A DNA stretch of 64,000 nt from Gordionus sp. m RMFG-2023 (taxonomy: Eukaryota > Nematomorpha > Gordioida > Chordodea > Parachordodidae). Both the position numbers and the translations under genes were made by a program. Shown piece after piece: positions 49,593 to 61,708 of the stretch. How positions within the stretch are numbered: the first letter of the stretch is position 1; each line of letters starts with the position of its first letter. The notes under the pieces are model-generated. The model was not told where the DNA came from. It was given only the letters and a program-made list of their open reading frames with translations, and did not search any database. The stretch lies in contig NC_088777.1 in NCBI RefSeq assembly GCF_954871325.1, forward strand, positions 1,178,001 through 1,242,000, given 5' to 3'.

Positions 49593-51020
49593 ATGTCAAA
49601 TTTTTCTACTGCCAACATAGTTGTACTTAATGGCAGGAATCTAATAAAATTATGTCCAATTAAAAACGACACTTCAAATCATGCTTTAATATGGAATGCG
49701 TCGGCTATAATAAATATCGCTACAATGCCTATCCTTCTATTTTTAGGGATCGTAGGCAATGGAATAGGGTTGTACGTTACGAAACGCATTAGGAAACGTC
49801 ATCGAAAAACTGCTGGCGATCTTTACTATTACTACCTGACTTATATTGCTTGGATTAATTTGATAATATCGCTTTTCGGGGCTTTTAGAATGGGTGAAAA
49901 TATGAGAAAATTTTTTACTTATAGCGTCTATTCTCCCAACTATGCATGGCTCTATTTTTACGCCCGTTGTACCATCTCAATCATGAACGGATTCTTTAGC
50001 GCGTCTATCCTAATTCTTTGCTTGCTTTTGCGGGATCGATATATGAACCTCCACAAACCATTCAGGCAGAGAGCAATAGCTAATTCCAATATGAATGATA
50101 GAATCGTCTCCAATCTTGGTCATCTAGTCGGCATAGATACCAGACATTGGAGGAGTAGGTTTCTGAAACTTATGCCTATGATCTTTATAATAATATCGAA
50201 TGTTTTATCCTTTTCCAACTATTTCTGGTACGATGTTATTGAGTGCAGTATTTCAGAGTCACCAATGAAATTTAATCCCTTGAATTACTACAGGAATTTT
50301 AGAGGCACGGCCAATAGCGTCAACTATAGAAATAATAATGACACAAATTTCTACGTTAAGGGAGTCATCCTACACTGGTCAGTTACCTATGATTTAATCA
50401 GAGTGATAACAGTTTTGGTGCTACCAGGATTCGCTATCTTATATTACGGGTTTGGGATTACCTATTACGTCTTTAAGTTCATGGAAAAACATCGAAAAAC
50501 TTCCTCAACGGACAGAACACAAATTTCTACAGTGGTGCCTTTACGCTGTAGCAATAAAATAGGGATTACCCATTCATTAGGCCTAATTGACTTAAGGCCA
50601 AATTCCTTAACCTTGACAACTGGATATAACATGGGCCACGGCAAAGCACCTATGGGAAATGATAAGACTAGTAATCAAAGTTCTTTCGATATTACTTATT
50701 CACCCTTGGAACGGATGTCCACTCATACAAAATTTGCCCAAAATTCGAAACAAGTTAGTACTAAAAAATCGGCCAAGATTTTGGCTCGCAACCTATCAGC
50801 TTTAATATATTTCGCTCTCTTTTGCCTTTGCGAGATTCCTAATATAGTACTCACCATCTTGAGATATACCATTAGATCCGAGTTGGTTATGGATATTTCC
50901 GACATGATGGAGCTGATATTTGTCACGCTAATTTTTTACTTATTCATGTTATTCGACAATAATTTCCAAGAAGAATTTAGTAAGCTACGTAAACGCTTTT
51001 GGCTGATAGAATATATATAA
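49593..51020 (+). CDS. GPCR-1: divergent rhodopsin-type receptor, single exon
   Basis: A 475-residue seven-helix receptor in one exon. The N-terminus has N-glycosylation sites (NFS, NDT, NAS). TM1 about 36-62 carries the class A asparagine in GIVGNGIGLY. TM2 is about 78-98; the usual acidic residue of TM2 is absent (YIAWINLIIS). TM3 is about 122-146, with Cys126 at its top and RDRYMNLHKP at its end, the DRY motif. TM4 is about 192-212. Cys218 in loop 2 can pair with Cys126. TM5 is about 265-295, followed by a long loop 3 (about 297-397). TM6 about 398-425 has FCLCEIPN, a CWxP relative. TM7 about 437-455 lacks NPxxY and ends FMLFDNNFQEEF. AATAAA lies about 70 bases after the stop. Closest in style to peptide receptors; ligand unknown. 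Confidence 0.88.
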   Translation: MSNFSTANIVVLNGRNLIKLCPIKNDTSNHALIWNASAIINIATMPILLFLGIVGNGIGLYVTKRIRKRHRKTAGDLYYYYLTYIAWINLIISLFGAFRMGENMRKFFTYSVYSPNYAWLYFYARCTISIMNGFFSASILILCLLLRDRYMNLHKPFRQRAIANSNMNDRIVSNLGHLVGIDTRHWRSRFLKLMPMIFIIISNVLSFSNYFWYDVIECSISESPMKFNPLNYYRNFRGTANSVNYRNNNDTNFYVKGVILHWSVTYDLIRVITVLVLPGFAILYYGFGITYYVFKFMEKHRKTSSTDRTQISTVVPLRCSNKIGITHSLGLIDLRPNSLTLTTGYNMGHGKAPMGNDKTSNQSSFDITYSPLERMSTHTKFAQNSKQVSTKKSAKILARNLSALIYFALFCLCEIPNIVLTILRYTIRSELVMDISDMMELIFVTLIFYLFMLFDNNFQEEFSKLRKRFWLIEYI

Positions 51021-53971
51021 AATCGAATCTAAAAATATACCTCGCTATTCTTATTTAAGCATTTTATCAACGGTATATTTAACGATGAATAAAATATTTA
51101 TTGAATGTATTTTTATTTATTATAATTTTTTAAAGAAATTTAGAATAAAATTAGTATCTCCAAAGTATAGGTGTAGGGATCGAAGATCAAGTTATCTGAA
51201 AATTTTGAACAGATCTTCGGAAAAATAATTCGAATTTTAGCTTAGAATTCCCTTTTTTTTTAATTATAAATTTCCTAGGATAGAGATTACGTTGAAAAAG
51301 CTAACAATGTCATTGGACTTTTATCGTTAATTGGTAAATTGCGATTATATAATAATGAAGAAAAATTATTAATAGAATAATCATATGCTAATTTATTGAA
51401 ATGTGAAATGTTAGAGTCACGAGTTTACAATAAAAGGCCAATCAGAGCCCGTTTCTAGCTAATCACCGCCATATCCAAATGAAACACTAATCTACTAACA
51501 ACCATACACAAAGGTTGATTGAGGGAATTAAAATAAGCACGAAAGAAGGGATAGGCGAACAAAGTAGATGGAACCATTTTATACAAATCAAATTGAATGA
51601 TTACAAGGATCTTATCCTGAAGTATTCTAAATTAATCCTTTTTCATTCACAGAAAGAAAAAAAACAAAATTATAAGTTAGTATGAAAAATTATATAACAT
51701 ATAAAATTAGTTCATAATATTGCGTAGGCGGTTTGCCAGCATTTTGCTAAGGTAAGGGGGGGATGGAAGCATCATTAGAATGGGTTTTCCTGTCATAAAT
51801 TTTATTGGAGGTCTTAAGGGTTAACTTATTGAATGCCTTTACGCCTAGAATTTTATAAAAATAATTTTTTACTTTTCACCTTTTCCTGAAAAATTTGTGA
51901 GATTTATAGTCGTTATTTCAAAAATGTTTATTAGGGGAGAAAGTTTTGTTAATTTAAATGATATTTTACTACTACGGAACAACTGGTGGGAAAATTTCCA
52001 CCCCCATTCCCACCCCCTCCCGTCTTTACCTCACCCCCCCCCCCCCCCAAAAAAAAGAAGTGTGGTAATTGAAGGTTTTAACGATATATTTTTTTTTGAT
52101 AATTTGTTGTTATTTGTTTGTTTGTTTTTTATCGATTTAATAAAGTTTTGTTTATTTATTTTTTTGTTGATTATTTTTAGAAAAATATATTTATATTTAT
52201 GTTTAGCGTTCCATTTTTTTTTTCAATTTTTTAAAATAAATTTTTTTTTTTGAGCGCGTAAATTTAAAAAATTTGAATTTACCGGAAATACAATTCTATC
52301 ATGTTTGTGGAATACCTATCTTATACGAATTGTAGACAATTTAGGTGTCAACCTTTGAGACTCATTTATAATTCGTATAAAAAAAAATATGTGGAAAATT
52401 TAACATAAATTAATATCAAGTTTAATGGTTTCGCTGAAAAATTGTCCGAAATTTTTAGGATAAGTCGAGGTTCGGACCCACGGTCAAGACCCGGGGTAAA
52501 AAAATAATATTTAAATATAACGCCCCCCCCCCTCCACCTCGATTCTCTTAATTCACAACCCCCCCCCCCCCCCTTTCCCCCTTTCAACTGAGCAGTTTTT
52601 TAAATGAAAAGGTTTACTTGTATAATAGTTCTTACAAGTTATAAAAATTAAAGTTTATTCAAACAAAAGCAATCAAATGAGATCATAATTTCTTAATTAG
52701 ACATTTCTATATATTATATGTATATATTCATTACAAAACAGAATTAATCATTCTAATTGATCGCTAATTATGAAGTATTTCCCTCGCTTCTTATTTTTCT
52801 TTTAACGGGAGCGTGTTATATGTAACAGTTATAATATACTGAATGGCCTTAATTTAATCACCTATATATATATTTCAATTTAACTATATTTATAAATAGC
52901 TTTATTTAAATGAATATATATATATTAATATAATATGATATGATATTAATCGAAAATAGACGGCGAATTCTAAAATGTATATATACAAATAAAATATATT
53001 ATGATGAATTATACAGCGATTTACATATTAATCTGTCGTTTCGGGAGAGGAAAATATATTACGATTGTTGAATGCAAAAGTTTTGAATATTGTAGTGTAC
53101 TTATCCAAAAATTTTATGAGATAAAAATAGAATCTTCATCATTATAGAAATTATAATATTTGTCTCTAGCTAGAAGTCAATGACATGAAGACTGGAAAAT
53201 ATGATGAATTCGTGAATATTATTTAATAAAAAAAATTTTTTTTAAATTTTATCGGATATGAACAACATCTCCACGAGAAAAGGCGGGTGAAGAGTTAATT
53301 TTCTTTCAATTTAAGGGGAGAAAGTACCACAATAGAGAGATAGAGGTGAGGTAGACGCCCAATCTAGTAAGACGACTCCAGGCCTATTTCATTCACAGTT
53401 CTCAAAACAACAGTCATTCTTATCACTCCATTCCCCAAAATACGAACTCGTATAAAATGATGCATCCCCCCCTCTCCCATAGGATCCAAACATCAATATC
53501 GAACCTTAAAACCCCGCTATTTTTATAGAAACCGAACTGAACCGTTATTATCTGATCGAACCTAAACCAAATAGAAATGTTTGTGAACCGGTTTCTAAAC
53601 CTCACGGTTTTTTGCTTATAAAATCGTTTGAAGAAGTTATTACTAGTAATATAATTATTGCTAAAATTTCTAAGTTATAATCTCGAATCGTTTTTTTCTT
53701 GAAAGATTATCTATCAAGACACAAATATTGGCATATTCGTATTTAATACACTTAGTTATATAAACTAGAAGTGATAAAATAAATCCGATATTACAAATTA
53801 TTTAAGAATAGTATTTATAAATGATGTATCTTAAAATGAACACAGAAATTTAAAAAAAAAAAAATTTATAAGAGAGAGAGATTTTAATGAAGATGAAATT
53901 ACTATCATATGAACGAATCTTCATTTGAAGACGATTTAGAATGGTATGGAATAAGCTAAATCTATTATAAC
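51021..53971. other. Intergenic region between the GPCR genes, left part
   Basis: Poly-C/G tracts near 52030, 52525 and 52560 and a foldback element at 52250-52480. Remnant GC-rich repeat text near 53500-53600 (GAACCGGTTTCTAAACC) resembles an old MITE. No gene is supported; the 118-codon frame at 51897 is low-complexity. Confidence 0.4.
52250..52480. mobile_element. Long-TIR foldback MITE, copy 3 (truncated)
   Basis: The left arm GAGCGCGTAAATTTAAAA, then ACCGGAAATACAATTCTATC, then TGGAATACCTATCTTATACG matches copies 1 and 2. The right arm is shortened to AAATTGTCCGAAATTTTTAG. Confidence 0.55.
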
Positions 53972-54187
53972 TAGTGTTGCTAAAAAGCAGGAGTTGGGTG
54001 TCGATTAGTGACGGCTCGATTAAGTTTCTAATGCAAGCCTCAAGATAAACCCAATAGATGTCCAAACCTTTCTGCCGGCTATGAGCGAAATATCCAGGCT
54101 TACATTATAATATTTTAGTTATAACCTTAATCGAGCGGGCCGTTTTTAAAAATAGGCCCATTCGGGCTTTTTAGCTTAACTACACTA
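53972..54187. mobile_element. hAT-like MITE with target duplication
   Basis: A 216-bp element starting TAGTGTTGCTAAAAAGC and ending GCTTTTTAGCTTAACTACACTA (shown here by its last TIR bases), flanked by ATTATAAC and GTTATAAC (7 of 8). The interior carries GCGGGCCGTTTTTAAAAATA, the family's inverted core. Confidence 0.82.
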
Positions 54188-56443
54188 GTTATAACGCTCA
54201 GAAGAGTATTAGAAAGTATCTTGGAACTATTTGCAAAATCGGGGTGGATTCTCCTGAATCATATAAATTTCTAATGTTATAACAGTTGTCGGCGACCAAA
54301 CTTGGTGTAAGAGGCATTTTATCGCTTAATTCCTCTCCAAATTTGATTTTTTTTTTAAAAAACTTATCATTTAATGTTTTTCTTTCCTTTATAGAAATCG
54401 AATACCTGCAGGCCCGACCCGGCCCGGCCCGGCCTGTGCCAGCGTATTTTAATTTTTTTAAAAAATATCCGGGCCGGTAGAAAGAAGAAATTGATTTGGC
54501 CGATAAATAAATTTATTTTCTCATCTAATAAATTACCTATTATTTAGTATGATCTACCAATTTTTAACGTAACATTTTAAAATATTAACTTGGTTCAATC
54601 CTTAGAGAATTCAATTGTGCAATGATTATTATTTTTTTTTTAAAAGGTTGGCTGTTTTCAGATACTTAGAATCGGGTGTCTGCATGAACCGACGGAAGAG
54701 ATGTAAGAATCATTCCTCTCCAAGACTTCTATGGGGTAGTGAGTAAGATTATATTTTTTTTAAGTATATCCGGTCATTACCCGCCATATTATTTTATTTT
54801 TATTTTATTTTTTTTCCTACGAAGACATTGTTCGTAAAATGGTGACAATGATGTTTTAAAACTTAATTATTATTAATATTTTTTTTAAATTTTATAAGGG
54901 TAAAATTTAACCAACCAACCAACCCGAAGAAAAAAAATTGATTCTTTAAATGGCCGGCCTAAATTTTGGATTTTAGAACATTTATGATCATCTGAGTGGA
55001 ATAATCAGAGCGGTATACGCATTTTTTTAATTTTAAGGGGAATATGGAGAAACAGGAAATATCTATTATTTATATTAAGAAATAATAAACGTGGCTTTAA
55101 TTATGGTAAACCTCGAATTCGTAATGGCCGCTATTGCGATCGCGACTTAGCCGCGTTAAATTCAAAAATAACAGTAAATATCATATCTATCGCATTTATA
55201 GTTACCGATCACGCGACTCGAGTCGTAAAAACTAATCGCCGCGATTTTTTTTTAAAAATAATAATACAAATCTTTTTTTTGCGTTTATCGCGAGCGTCAT
55301 ATCAAGATAATCTTATTTATTATACGCAAATAAAATGATAGAATCATTGTTTAAGAAGTGGCGGGTATGGCTCAGAAATTAGATACTCTTAACTGAGAAT
55401 CGGCTTTCTGCTGATTCGATCCCAAACCTGTACTAGTGTTTTTTCTTTCTAAAATACGCCTTCTAACAAAAAAGGTTGAAGTTAGGATTGAAGGTATTAA
55501 TGCGGTGTAATGTTAATATATATAATATTTAAAATGAACGCTATTGCAATTTTAAAAACAAATTAGTAAAATTTTCATTCGTTAGCAGAGCCTCTTATAG
55601 CATCAACACCAAATAAGATCATAAATGGTGTTTAATTTAGTTTAAATTTTAACTAAATATAATTCTAAAATATTGTATTTAATCTTGATATCATCCACTC
55701 TCCGGTCATGGATGTGCCCAGATAGGATTCAGGAATGCTAAAACTCTATGTCGCGGAAATTTTTGCCAGCAGGAACTTAATCGAAGTTTTATTAAAGAGG
55801 TCTGAACCATCCTATGGTCCACTTTGCCCCGGAGTTTGAGTGGTTTCTCATAAATAGGTCCCCTCTTTAGAACCACGCTTCTCAAAATGCTCAACCCCAA
55901 ACAATTTTAAACTTCCCGAACTCTATTTAGATTTTTATGGTTTATTCGCATGATGAAAATAAATATTTTATCTTAAGCTGATTTAAAACATGATTTTTTA
56001 TATTACCTTATATCCTAACTTGAAACCATTTTTTCAAAAATATTTATTAAACGCTAAATTTATATTGAATTCTTATTCACCAATAATTTACATATTCTTC
56101 TTATCCCATTTCATCGAGAATTTGGGTGATTTACTCTGTAGAAAAAATCCCAAATTTTATTAACCAAAAATCGTAACACAAAAATATGTTAAATATAATA
56201 TTGGGAGAATAATAATTAGCAATATGTTTTAATAATATTATTTTATTTTAATTTGTAAAAAAATAAAATAACAAATTAATAAAATTATAAATAATTATAA
56301 TATTACTATATTAATTAGAAAAATTACTTTAATTATTATGTCATTTATATATATATAATTTATCAAAAATATTAATTTAATAAATTGATTTAATTAATAA
56401 ATAATCAATCTTTATTAAAAAAAATTAATAAAAATTTCTCAAA
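54188..56443. other. Intergenic region upstream of GPCR-2
   Basis: Contains a GC-rich repeat (GACCCGGCCCGGCCCGGCC, 54416) of the kind also seen at 58980, and a CpG-dense stretch at 55120-55260. Nothing coding is supported; the 64-codon minus frame at 55706-55900 has no motif. Confidence 0.4.
55360..55434 (+). other. tRNA-like sequence or SINE head
   Basis: GGCGGGTATGGCTCAG, then an A-box-like TGGCTCAGAAATTAGATAC, a B-box-like GATTCGATCCC 45 bases on, and an ACCTGT able to pair with the 5' strand by wobble, followed by a run of Ts. The D and anticodon arms do not close well, so this is likely a decayed tRNA or tRNA-derived SINE. Confidence 0.35.
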
Positions 56444-57879
56444 ATGCAAAACACTACAAATTATAGTATGATTCTACTGATGGATAAGAATATTCTAGAA
56501 TTATGTCCCGTGAAAAATAGCACCTCGCAGAATTTGATATGGAATATATCGTCTATTATCAATGCCATAATCATCCCTACACTTTTATTTTTAGGAATTG
56601 TGGGTAATGGGTTAGGGTTATATTTTATGGCTTCTATCAGAAAACGCCACAGAATAACGACTAGCAATTTCTACTATCATTACCTGACTTATATAGCCTG
56701 GATTAATTTGGTGATATGTCTCTCGTACGCTTGTAGGGTTGGTGAAGATATCAAAAAGTTTGTCACCAAAACAGTGTATTTTCGCAACCCTACTTGGCTT
56801 TATTTTCACGCCCATTATACCCTCGTAATAATTAACGGATTCTTTGGAGCAACAATTCTAATCCTTTGCTTGATTTTAAGGGATCGATTCATGAACCTCC
56901 ACAGACCATTGAGGCATATAGAAGTGGACAATGCTAACATTAGTCGTAGAGATACTAGAAATCGGAGAATCCTGAAGCTTTTGCCCCTGATTTTTATATT
57001 AATATCAAACCTACTTTCTTTTTCCAGCTATTTCTGGTACGATGTCGTTGAATGTATAATAGTGTCAATTGATAAAGATGTCCTCTTGAATCATACCGGA
57101 AATGTCGGCAGCACGTCAAATGGGAATAAGTACGCGAAAAATAATGACACGACTTTCTACGTCAAAGGCGTCATCCTTCCCTGGTCAGTCACGTACGATT
57201 TAATCAAAGTGATCATACTTTTAGTAATACCCGGATTCGTTATCTTATTTTATGGCTTCGGCATTACGTATTACGTTTTTAAGTTTATGGCAAAACGTCA
57301 AACAACTTCCCGAATAAACACAAATCGAATATTTTTACATTCTAAAATAAAATAGGGAATATCAATTCTTTAGACTCAATTGATCTTAAATTAAAATCTT
57401 CAACCTTGACGACCAAATATAACAGTAACCATAAAGAATCATTTATTGGAAATAATAATAATAATAATCAAAGGTTTCTAAGTATAACTTTCACACCCAT
57501 AGAGCGGATATCTATTCAGGCTAAATTTATCCAGAATTCGAAAGTGGCTAGCATCAAGAGAGCATTCCAGGCTAAGATTTTGGCTCGTAACTTATCGGCT
57601 TTAATATACTTCGCGCTTTTTTGCTTATGCGAAGTCCCTAACATAACTTTTACCATCTTGAGATATAATATTAAATCCGAATTGGTTTTCAATATTTCTG
57701 ACATGATGGAGATAGCTTTTGTCACGCTCATTTTCTATGTATTCATGTTATTCGACAAAAATTTTCACGAGGAAATCAATAAGCTAGGTAAACGTTTACG
57801 GCAAACTATGGTTAATGTATCGCTAAAGCTGAAAAATACCCTAAAAAATTTTTTTTTCTCAACGTTCATAATATTATAA
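56444..57879 (+). pseudogene. GPCR-2: paralogue of GPCR-1 with a frame change in loop 3
   Basis: The first frame (56444-57355, 303 codons) codes TM1 to TM5 and closely matches GPCR-1: LLFLGIVGNGLGLYF, YLTYIAWINLVICL, LRDRFMNLHRPL, SYFWYDVVEC, GFGITYYVFKFM. The second frame (open 57346-57879) codes TM6 and TM7: LARNLSALIYFALFCLCE, FVTLIFYVFMLFD. Between them the alignable loop is 13 bases shorter than in GPCR-1, shifting frame. A GT..AG pair at 57297-57355 would remove 59 bases and keep frame, but the donor (C-GTCAAA) is weak. DRY is DRF, and the TM3 cysteine of GPCR-1 is tyrosine (AHYTLVI) although the loop 2 cysteine remains. AATAAA lies at 57959. A recent pseudogene is the simplest reading; a short-intron gene remains possible. 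Confidence 0.75.
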
Positions 57880-58435
57880 AAGCTGTAAGCAATTATGTTT
57901 GTCCTACTTGTACGGTCCGTCCTATTATATTTTAGATCCTAATCTAGACTATACCCAGAATAAATAATCCCATTTTGTTTATATCAGAGATTTGCAAAAG
58001 TTTAGACTAACCTCCCCTGAATTCTTAATAGTTAAGGCATCATATGCTCTACTTTTGTCGCTAACCGTGAATTCAGACTAAAGCCCGGCCCGCGAATGAG
58101 AGTCAGGGCCGTATAATAATTCATAGAAATAATATTGGCCAGCGCGGGGAATAAAAAAAAGGTAAAACCATGACTTGTCCAAACTGAGACGGAGCGAATT
58201 TTTTTAACAAAACCAGGTCGTGCATGGTTTATATAATAAAATTTTTTTAATCCTATAATTTCATCATATCCTTTCACTCGTGCGGATAAATGTTTAAAAT
58301 TAAATTTCTACGTTATAAAGAAAATTCAATAAAGAGGCTATCCTTATACCAACTACATTACAACCTTTAAGGAACACTCAATTGATGAATAAAAAATTAT
58401 GAATATAAAACAAAATATATATAATTAAACATTTA
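57880..58435. other. Downstream of GPCR-2, no gene seen
   Basis: Holds the presumed poly(A) signal of GPCR-2 and a GC-rich patch (AAGCCCGGCCCGCGAATG, 58081) that resembles other CCCGGCCCG repeat ends in this window. Confidence 0.4.
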
Positions 58436-58443
58436 TTAATTAG

Positions 58444-58595
58444 CAGAGTTGTTAAAAGATACACTTTTTAAATGGATCTGGATACAGATACATCGTCTAA
58501 AATAATATCTAGATACATATATTTTAATCAAAAATCTATCTGTATACAGATGCCACATTTTTGTATCTAGGTATTTAGATCCTTTAACAACTCTG
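58444..58595. mobile_element. hAT MITE, CAGAGTTGTTAAA family, copy 1
   Basis: A 152-bp element with terminal inverted repeats CAGAGTTGTTAAAAG and CTTTAACAACTCTG and a perfect 8-bp duplication TTAATTAG on both sides (58436-58443 and 58596-58603). The CAG-x-G end and 8-bp duplication are hAT hallmarks. The interior is made of TCTAGATAC-like repeats with no coding capacity. Confidence 0.93.
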
Positions 58596-58659
58596 TTAAT
58601 TAGATATTCTTAGCTTATCCAATGTGTATAGAGTATATTAATTATGAGTTTGTAATTTT

Positions 58660-58725
58660 CCTAATTTTTGTTGTAATTTTCCTATTTTTTTTTTGTAATT
58701 TTCCTATTTTTTTTTTGTAATTAAA
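58660..58725. repeat. TGTAATTTTCCTATTTTTT tandem repeat
   Basis: Three copies of a 20-24 bp unit with variable T runs. Confidence 0.8.
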
Positions 58726-58949
58726 TTAATTGGATTTGTATAATAAACCATATTACGAATCGCGTAAAAAAAAAACAAATATATTATAATTTGTAAACCC
58801 TTTCCTTTTTCTTTTAGTAACATAGTGTTCTATCTTAAATAGGTAATGACTCCTTTTTTTCAAAAATATGACGCTCAATTCTCGTCCCAATTAAGCATTG
58901 GAATTTCATAATTTACAGGAATATCTTCAAGGATTTCTTGAGTAAGAAT

Positions 58950-59092
58950 TTAGTGATCCGCATAGGGCCCTAATCTTTCAAGCCCGGTCCCGGCCCGGCC
59001 CGAATTTATTTAAATATAGAAATTAGTTTGTTTTTTTTAAAAAGAATCAAACCCATTTGGGCTTGGTTGGGCCGGGGCATACTTTTACATTT
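58950..59092. mobile_element. GC-rich small inverted-repeat element
   Basis: Left AAGCCCGGTCCCGGCCCG and right CATTTGGGCTTGGTTGGGCC form inverted, GC-rich inner arms. GTAAGAAT occurs on both flanks (one base offset), suggesting an 8-bp target duplication. Related GC-rich ends lie at 54416 and 60360. The exact ends are uncertain. Confidence 0.45.
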
Positions 59093-61370
59093 CTCTAGTA
59101 AGAATCTTTGAAAAATTAGAAAGGGAAGCAGTTATTTAGAAATGGTAAAATCTTTATTTCTTTGATCCCTCCCCCCTTCCTTCCCCTGTTTTTTTTAAAT
59201 AATTTAGTTCATATAATTTTTAATATATATTTTATTTTCCTTAAAAAAAAATTTTCATACTACTATATAATTATAAGTTTTAAATATATATATATATAAA
59301 TTTTAATAACTTTCTTTCTTTTTTTAAATTTAACGCCATAAAAAAAATTCTTACAAGTTGAAATCGCAAAGTTTAAAGGAAATTTTAAAAAAAAAATGAA
59401 ATTTCATTAGATTTTCGATGGATAAAACCGGGAATGTAACGTCATATGATCGGTTATAAGTGAGTTAACGATCAACGAATATTTTTAAATAAATATTTGA
59501 GGATAATATTTTACGAGTATCATTATAAGCGAATTACCCGTAAACGCAGCATTTAGTCATAGGTAGGGTTATATGAGTTGGTTATCGGTCAAATCACAAT
59601 ATCATGTATTACAAATAGTTATGACGATACAAAACAAAAAAATGAACATTTTTTTGATGGATAATACTGGAAATGTTGGTGGTCAATCGCTATCGGTTTT
59701 GACTCGGTGATCGGTTAATTCACAATATTTTTAAAAATATTTTCTTAGAGGAATTGTTTTATACCACCCGAATATGAGCGTAGAAAACGGAAATGAAAAG
59801 ATTTAGATCAATAACGCCAGCCGTTGTGCGATCTACTAGTCTCGGGTAACTTAGAAACTAAATGTCACAGAAAAATGTATCGTTTTTTTAAAAAAAATAA
59901 TTTTTAAATTTTCCACTTGTAACTACATCCAAATATATTTTCTAAGAAAAAGCGCTATCCAATAAATATTCGGGTTTACTAATAAGATTTTTTTTTGCTA
60001 AAAAATAAACTGTAACTAGTTATATTTTAAAAAATGAACTTGTAACTGTAACTATATTTTTCCAAATGTAACTTACAAAGTATCTAGTAATATATTTTGA
60101 AATGTAACCGCATAAAGTAACTAGTTATTTTTATAAATTGAAACTAGTAACTGTAATTGGTTATATTTCTTTTAAATGTAACTGCCAAAAGTAACTGGTT
60201 ACTTAAAAAAAATAAATATGTAAAATAATTATTTTTAATTTATATAGTGATAAATTAATTTTTAAAGTCAGATTGAAAGAAAAACAAAATATTATAACGC
60301 AGATATCAATTAAATTATCATTTCCTTCGACAAGAGATTTGATATTTCTAGGGTATCTTTGCCCCGGTCCGACTTGTCCGGGATTTTTTTTTTGCCTTCC
60401 TAAAAAAAATAGGTAATTCCATGATCTAAAAGTGTTTTTCCAGATTATAAAATATACATAATAAGAAAATAAATTTTCTAATATCCTTCCCTTATTATTC
60501 TTATCATCATCACAATTTTCTTGACAACAAAAAAAATATTCCAAAATTAAAACAGTTCTATTTATAAGCTAAAGACTTGAATGCTGATGAATTTAACATT
60601 TAAAAAAAATATATATGTATTTGCAATAAGTTTAAAAAATTAATATTTTTTCAACAACTGCATGTATAAATATATTTGCAAAATATTAGAGTGAAAAAAA
60701 AATCAATGCTGAAACCTATTTTTTTATAATTAATAGACCATTTTTAAAATTTATAAGAACCAAATGTATCTGGGTTATTATGCCCCATCAATAAATACAG
60801 ATACTTATATGTCTTGAAGATGCACAAGGAATAAAATATTGTCGACCTTCTAAAGGATGCTATAAAAAAAATAAGTAACTTAAATTAAATAATTTTTTAT
60901 AAATTAATAATATTTATGTTATAGGGTTTAATGGATCTTTATGATAATTGATAACATTATTATGCTGTAATTCTTCATCCATTATTTAAAACTTACTGGC
61001 CTTGGGATAAGTCAAGGAAGGAATAAAGCAAAATAAAATTTTAAGTTTAATAAATACTTTAAAATACCTCAAGGTGAATCTCAGACAAATGAATCATGTT
61101 CAAAAACCAACATCATTTGATGTAGTTGAATTTTTTGACCTAAAGTGACAAAATATTTGTTGATAATGAACTTATTGTATAGAAAATTTTATATAAATCC
61201 TATAATAATACATTTACATTATCTTTTATATGGTAATTTCCCAAATTTGAAATTACTTGTTTTTATTAAATATAATGTTGTCCAAAGCGTTTATTCAGTC
61301 TAAGGAAGCTCATATTTTGGAGAGATACGAGCGCGTCTCTTAAGATAAAAATTTTGAAATCAATTTGCTG
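59093..61370. other. Intergenic AT-rich region with GTAACTAGTTAC repeats
   Basis: From 59910 to 60210 a series of short degenerate repeats of the type TGTAACTAGTTAT recurs, similar to text at 3880-3930 and 61900-61970. No gene is supported. Confidence 0.4.
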
Positions 61371-61533
61371 TAGTGTTGTTAAAATTAGCTAACTTTAGTC
61401 AACTTATCCAAAAATATTCGAATCAATCTTCAAGTTGAGACTCAACTTAAGACTTAATTCAATTTTTTAGGCTAAAAATCTTGACACCAAGCCACAATAG
61501 AGATGGCCAAAGCTTGGTAGTTTAAAAACACTA
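61371..61533. mobile_element. hAT-like MITE with target duplication
   Basis: A 163-bp element starting TAGTGTTGTTAAAATTAGC and ending TAGTTTAAAAACACTA, flanked by ATTTGCTG and ATTTGTTG (7 of 8). Confidence 0.8.
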
Positions 61534-61549
61534 ATTTGTTGTTAAAAAC

Positions 61550-61708
61550 CAGAGTTGATAAAAGATACTTTTTAAATGGATCTAGATATAGACACATCGT
61601 TTAAAATAATATCTAGATACCGATATTTTAATCAAAAATCTATCTAGATACAGTTACCACATTGTTATATCTAGATACAGGATCTATCTAGATCCTTTAA
61701 CAACTCTG
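61550..61708. mobile_element. hAT MITE, CAGAGTTGTTAAA family, copy 2
   Basis: A 159-bp element with CAGAGTTGATAAAAG and CTTTAACAACTCTG ends and TTAAAAAC / TTAAAAAT flanks (7 of 8). It aligns along its length with the 58444 copy, including TCAAAAATCTATCT. Only 16 bases separate it from the MITE at 61371. Confidence 0.9.

Noticed and set aside
51897-52253. 118-codon plus-strand frame between the GPCR genes
   Set aside because: Low-complexity T-rich and C-rich translation (PPPPP, FFFF) with no paralogue.
56461-56815. Minus-strand frames over GPCR-2
   Set aside because: Antisense shadows of conserved transmembrane coding sequence.
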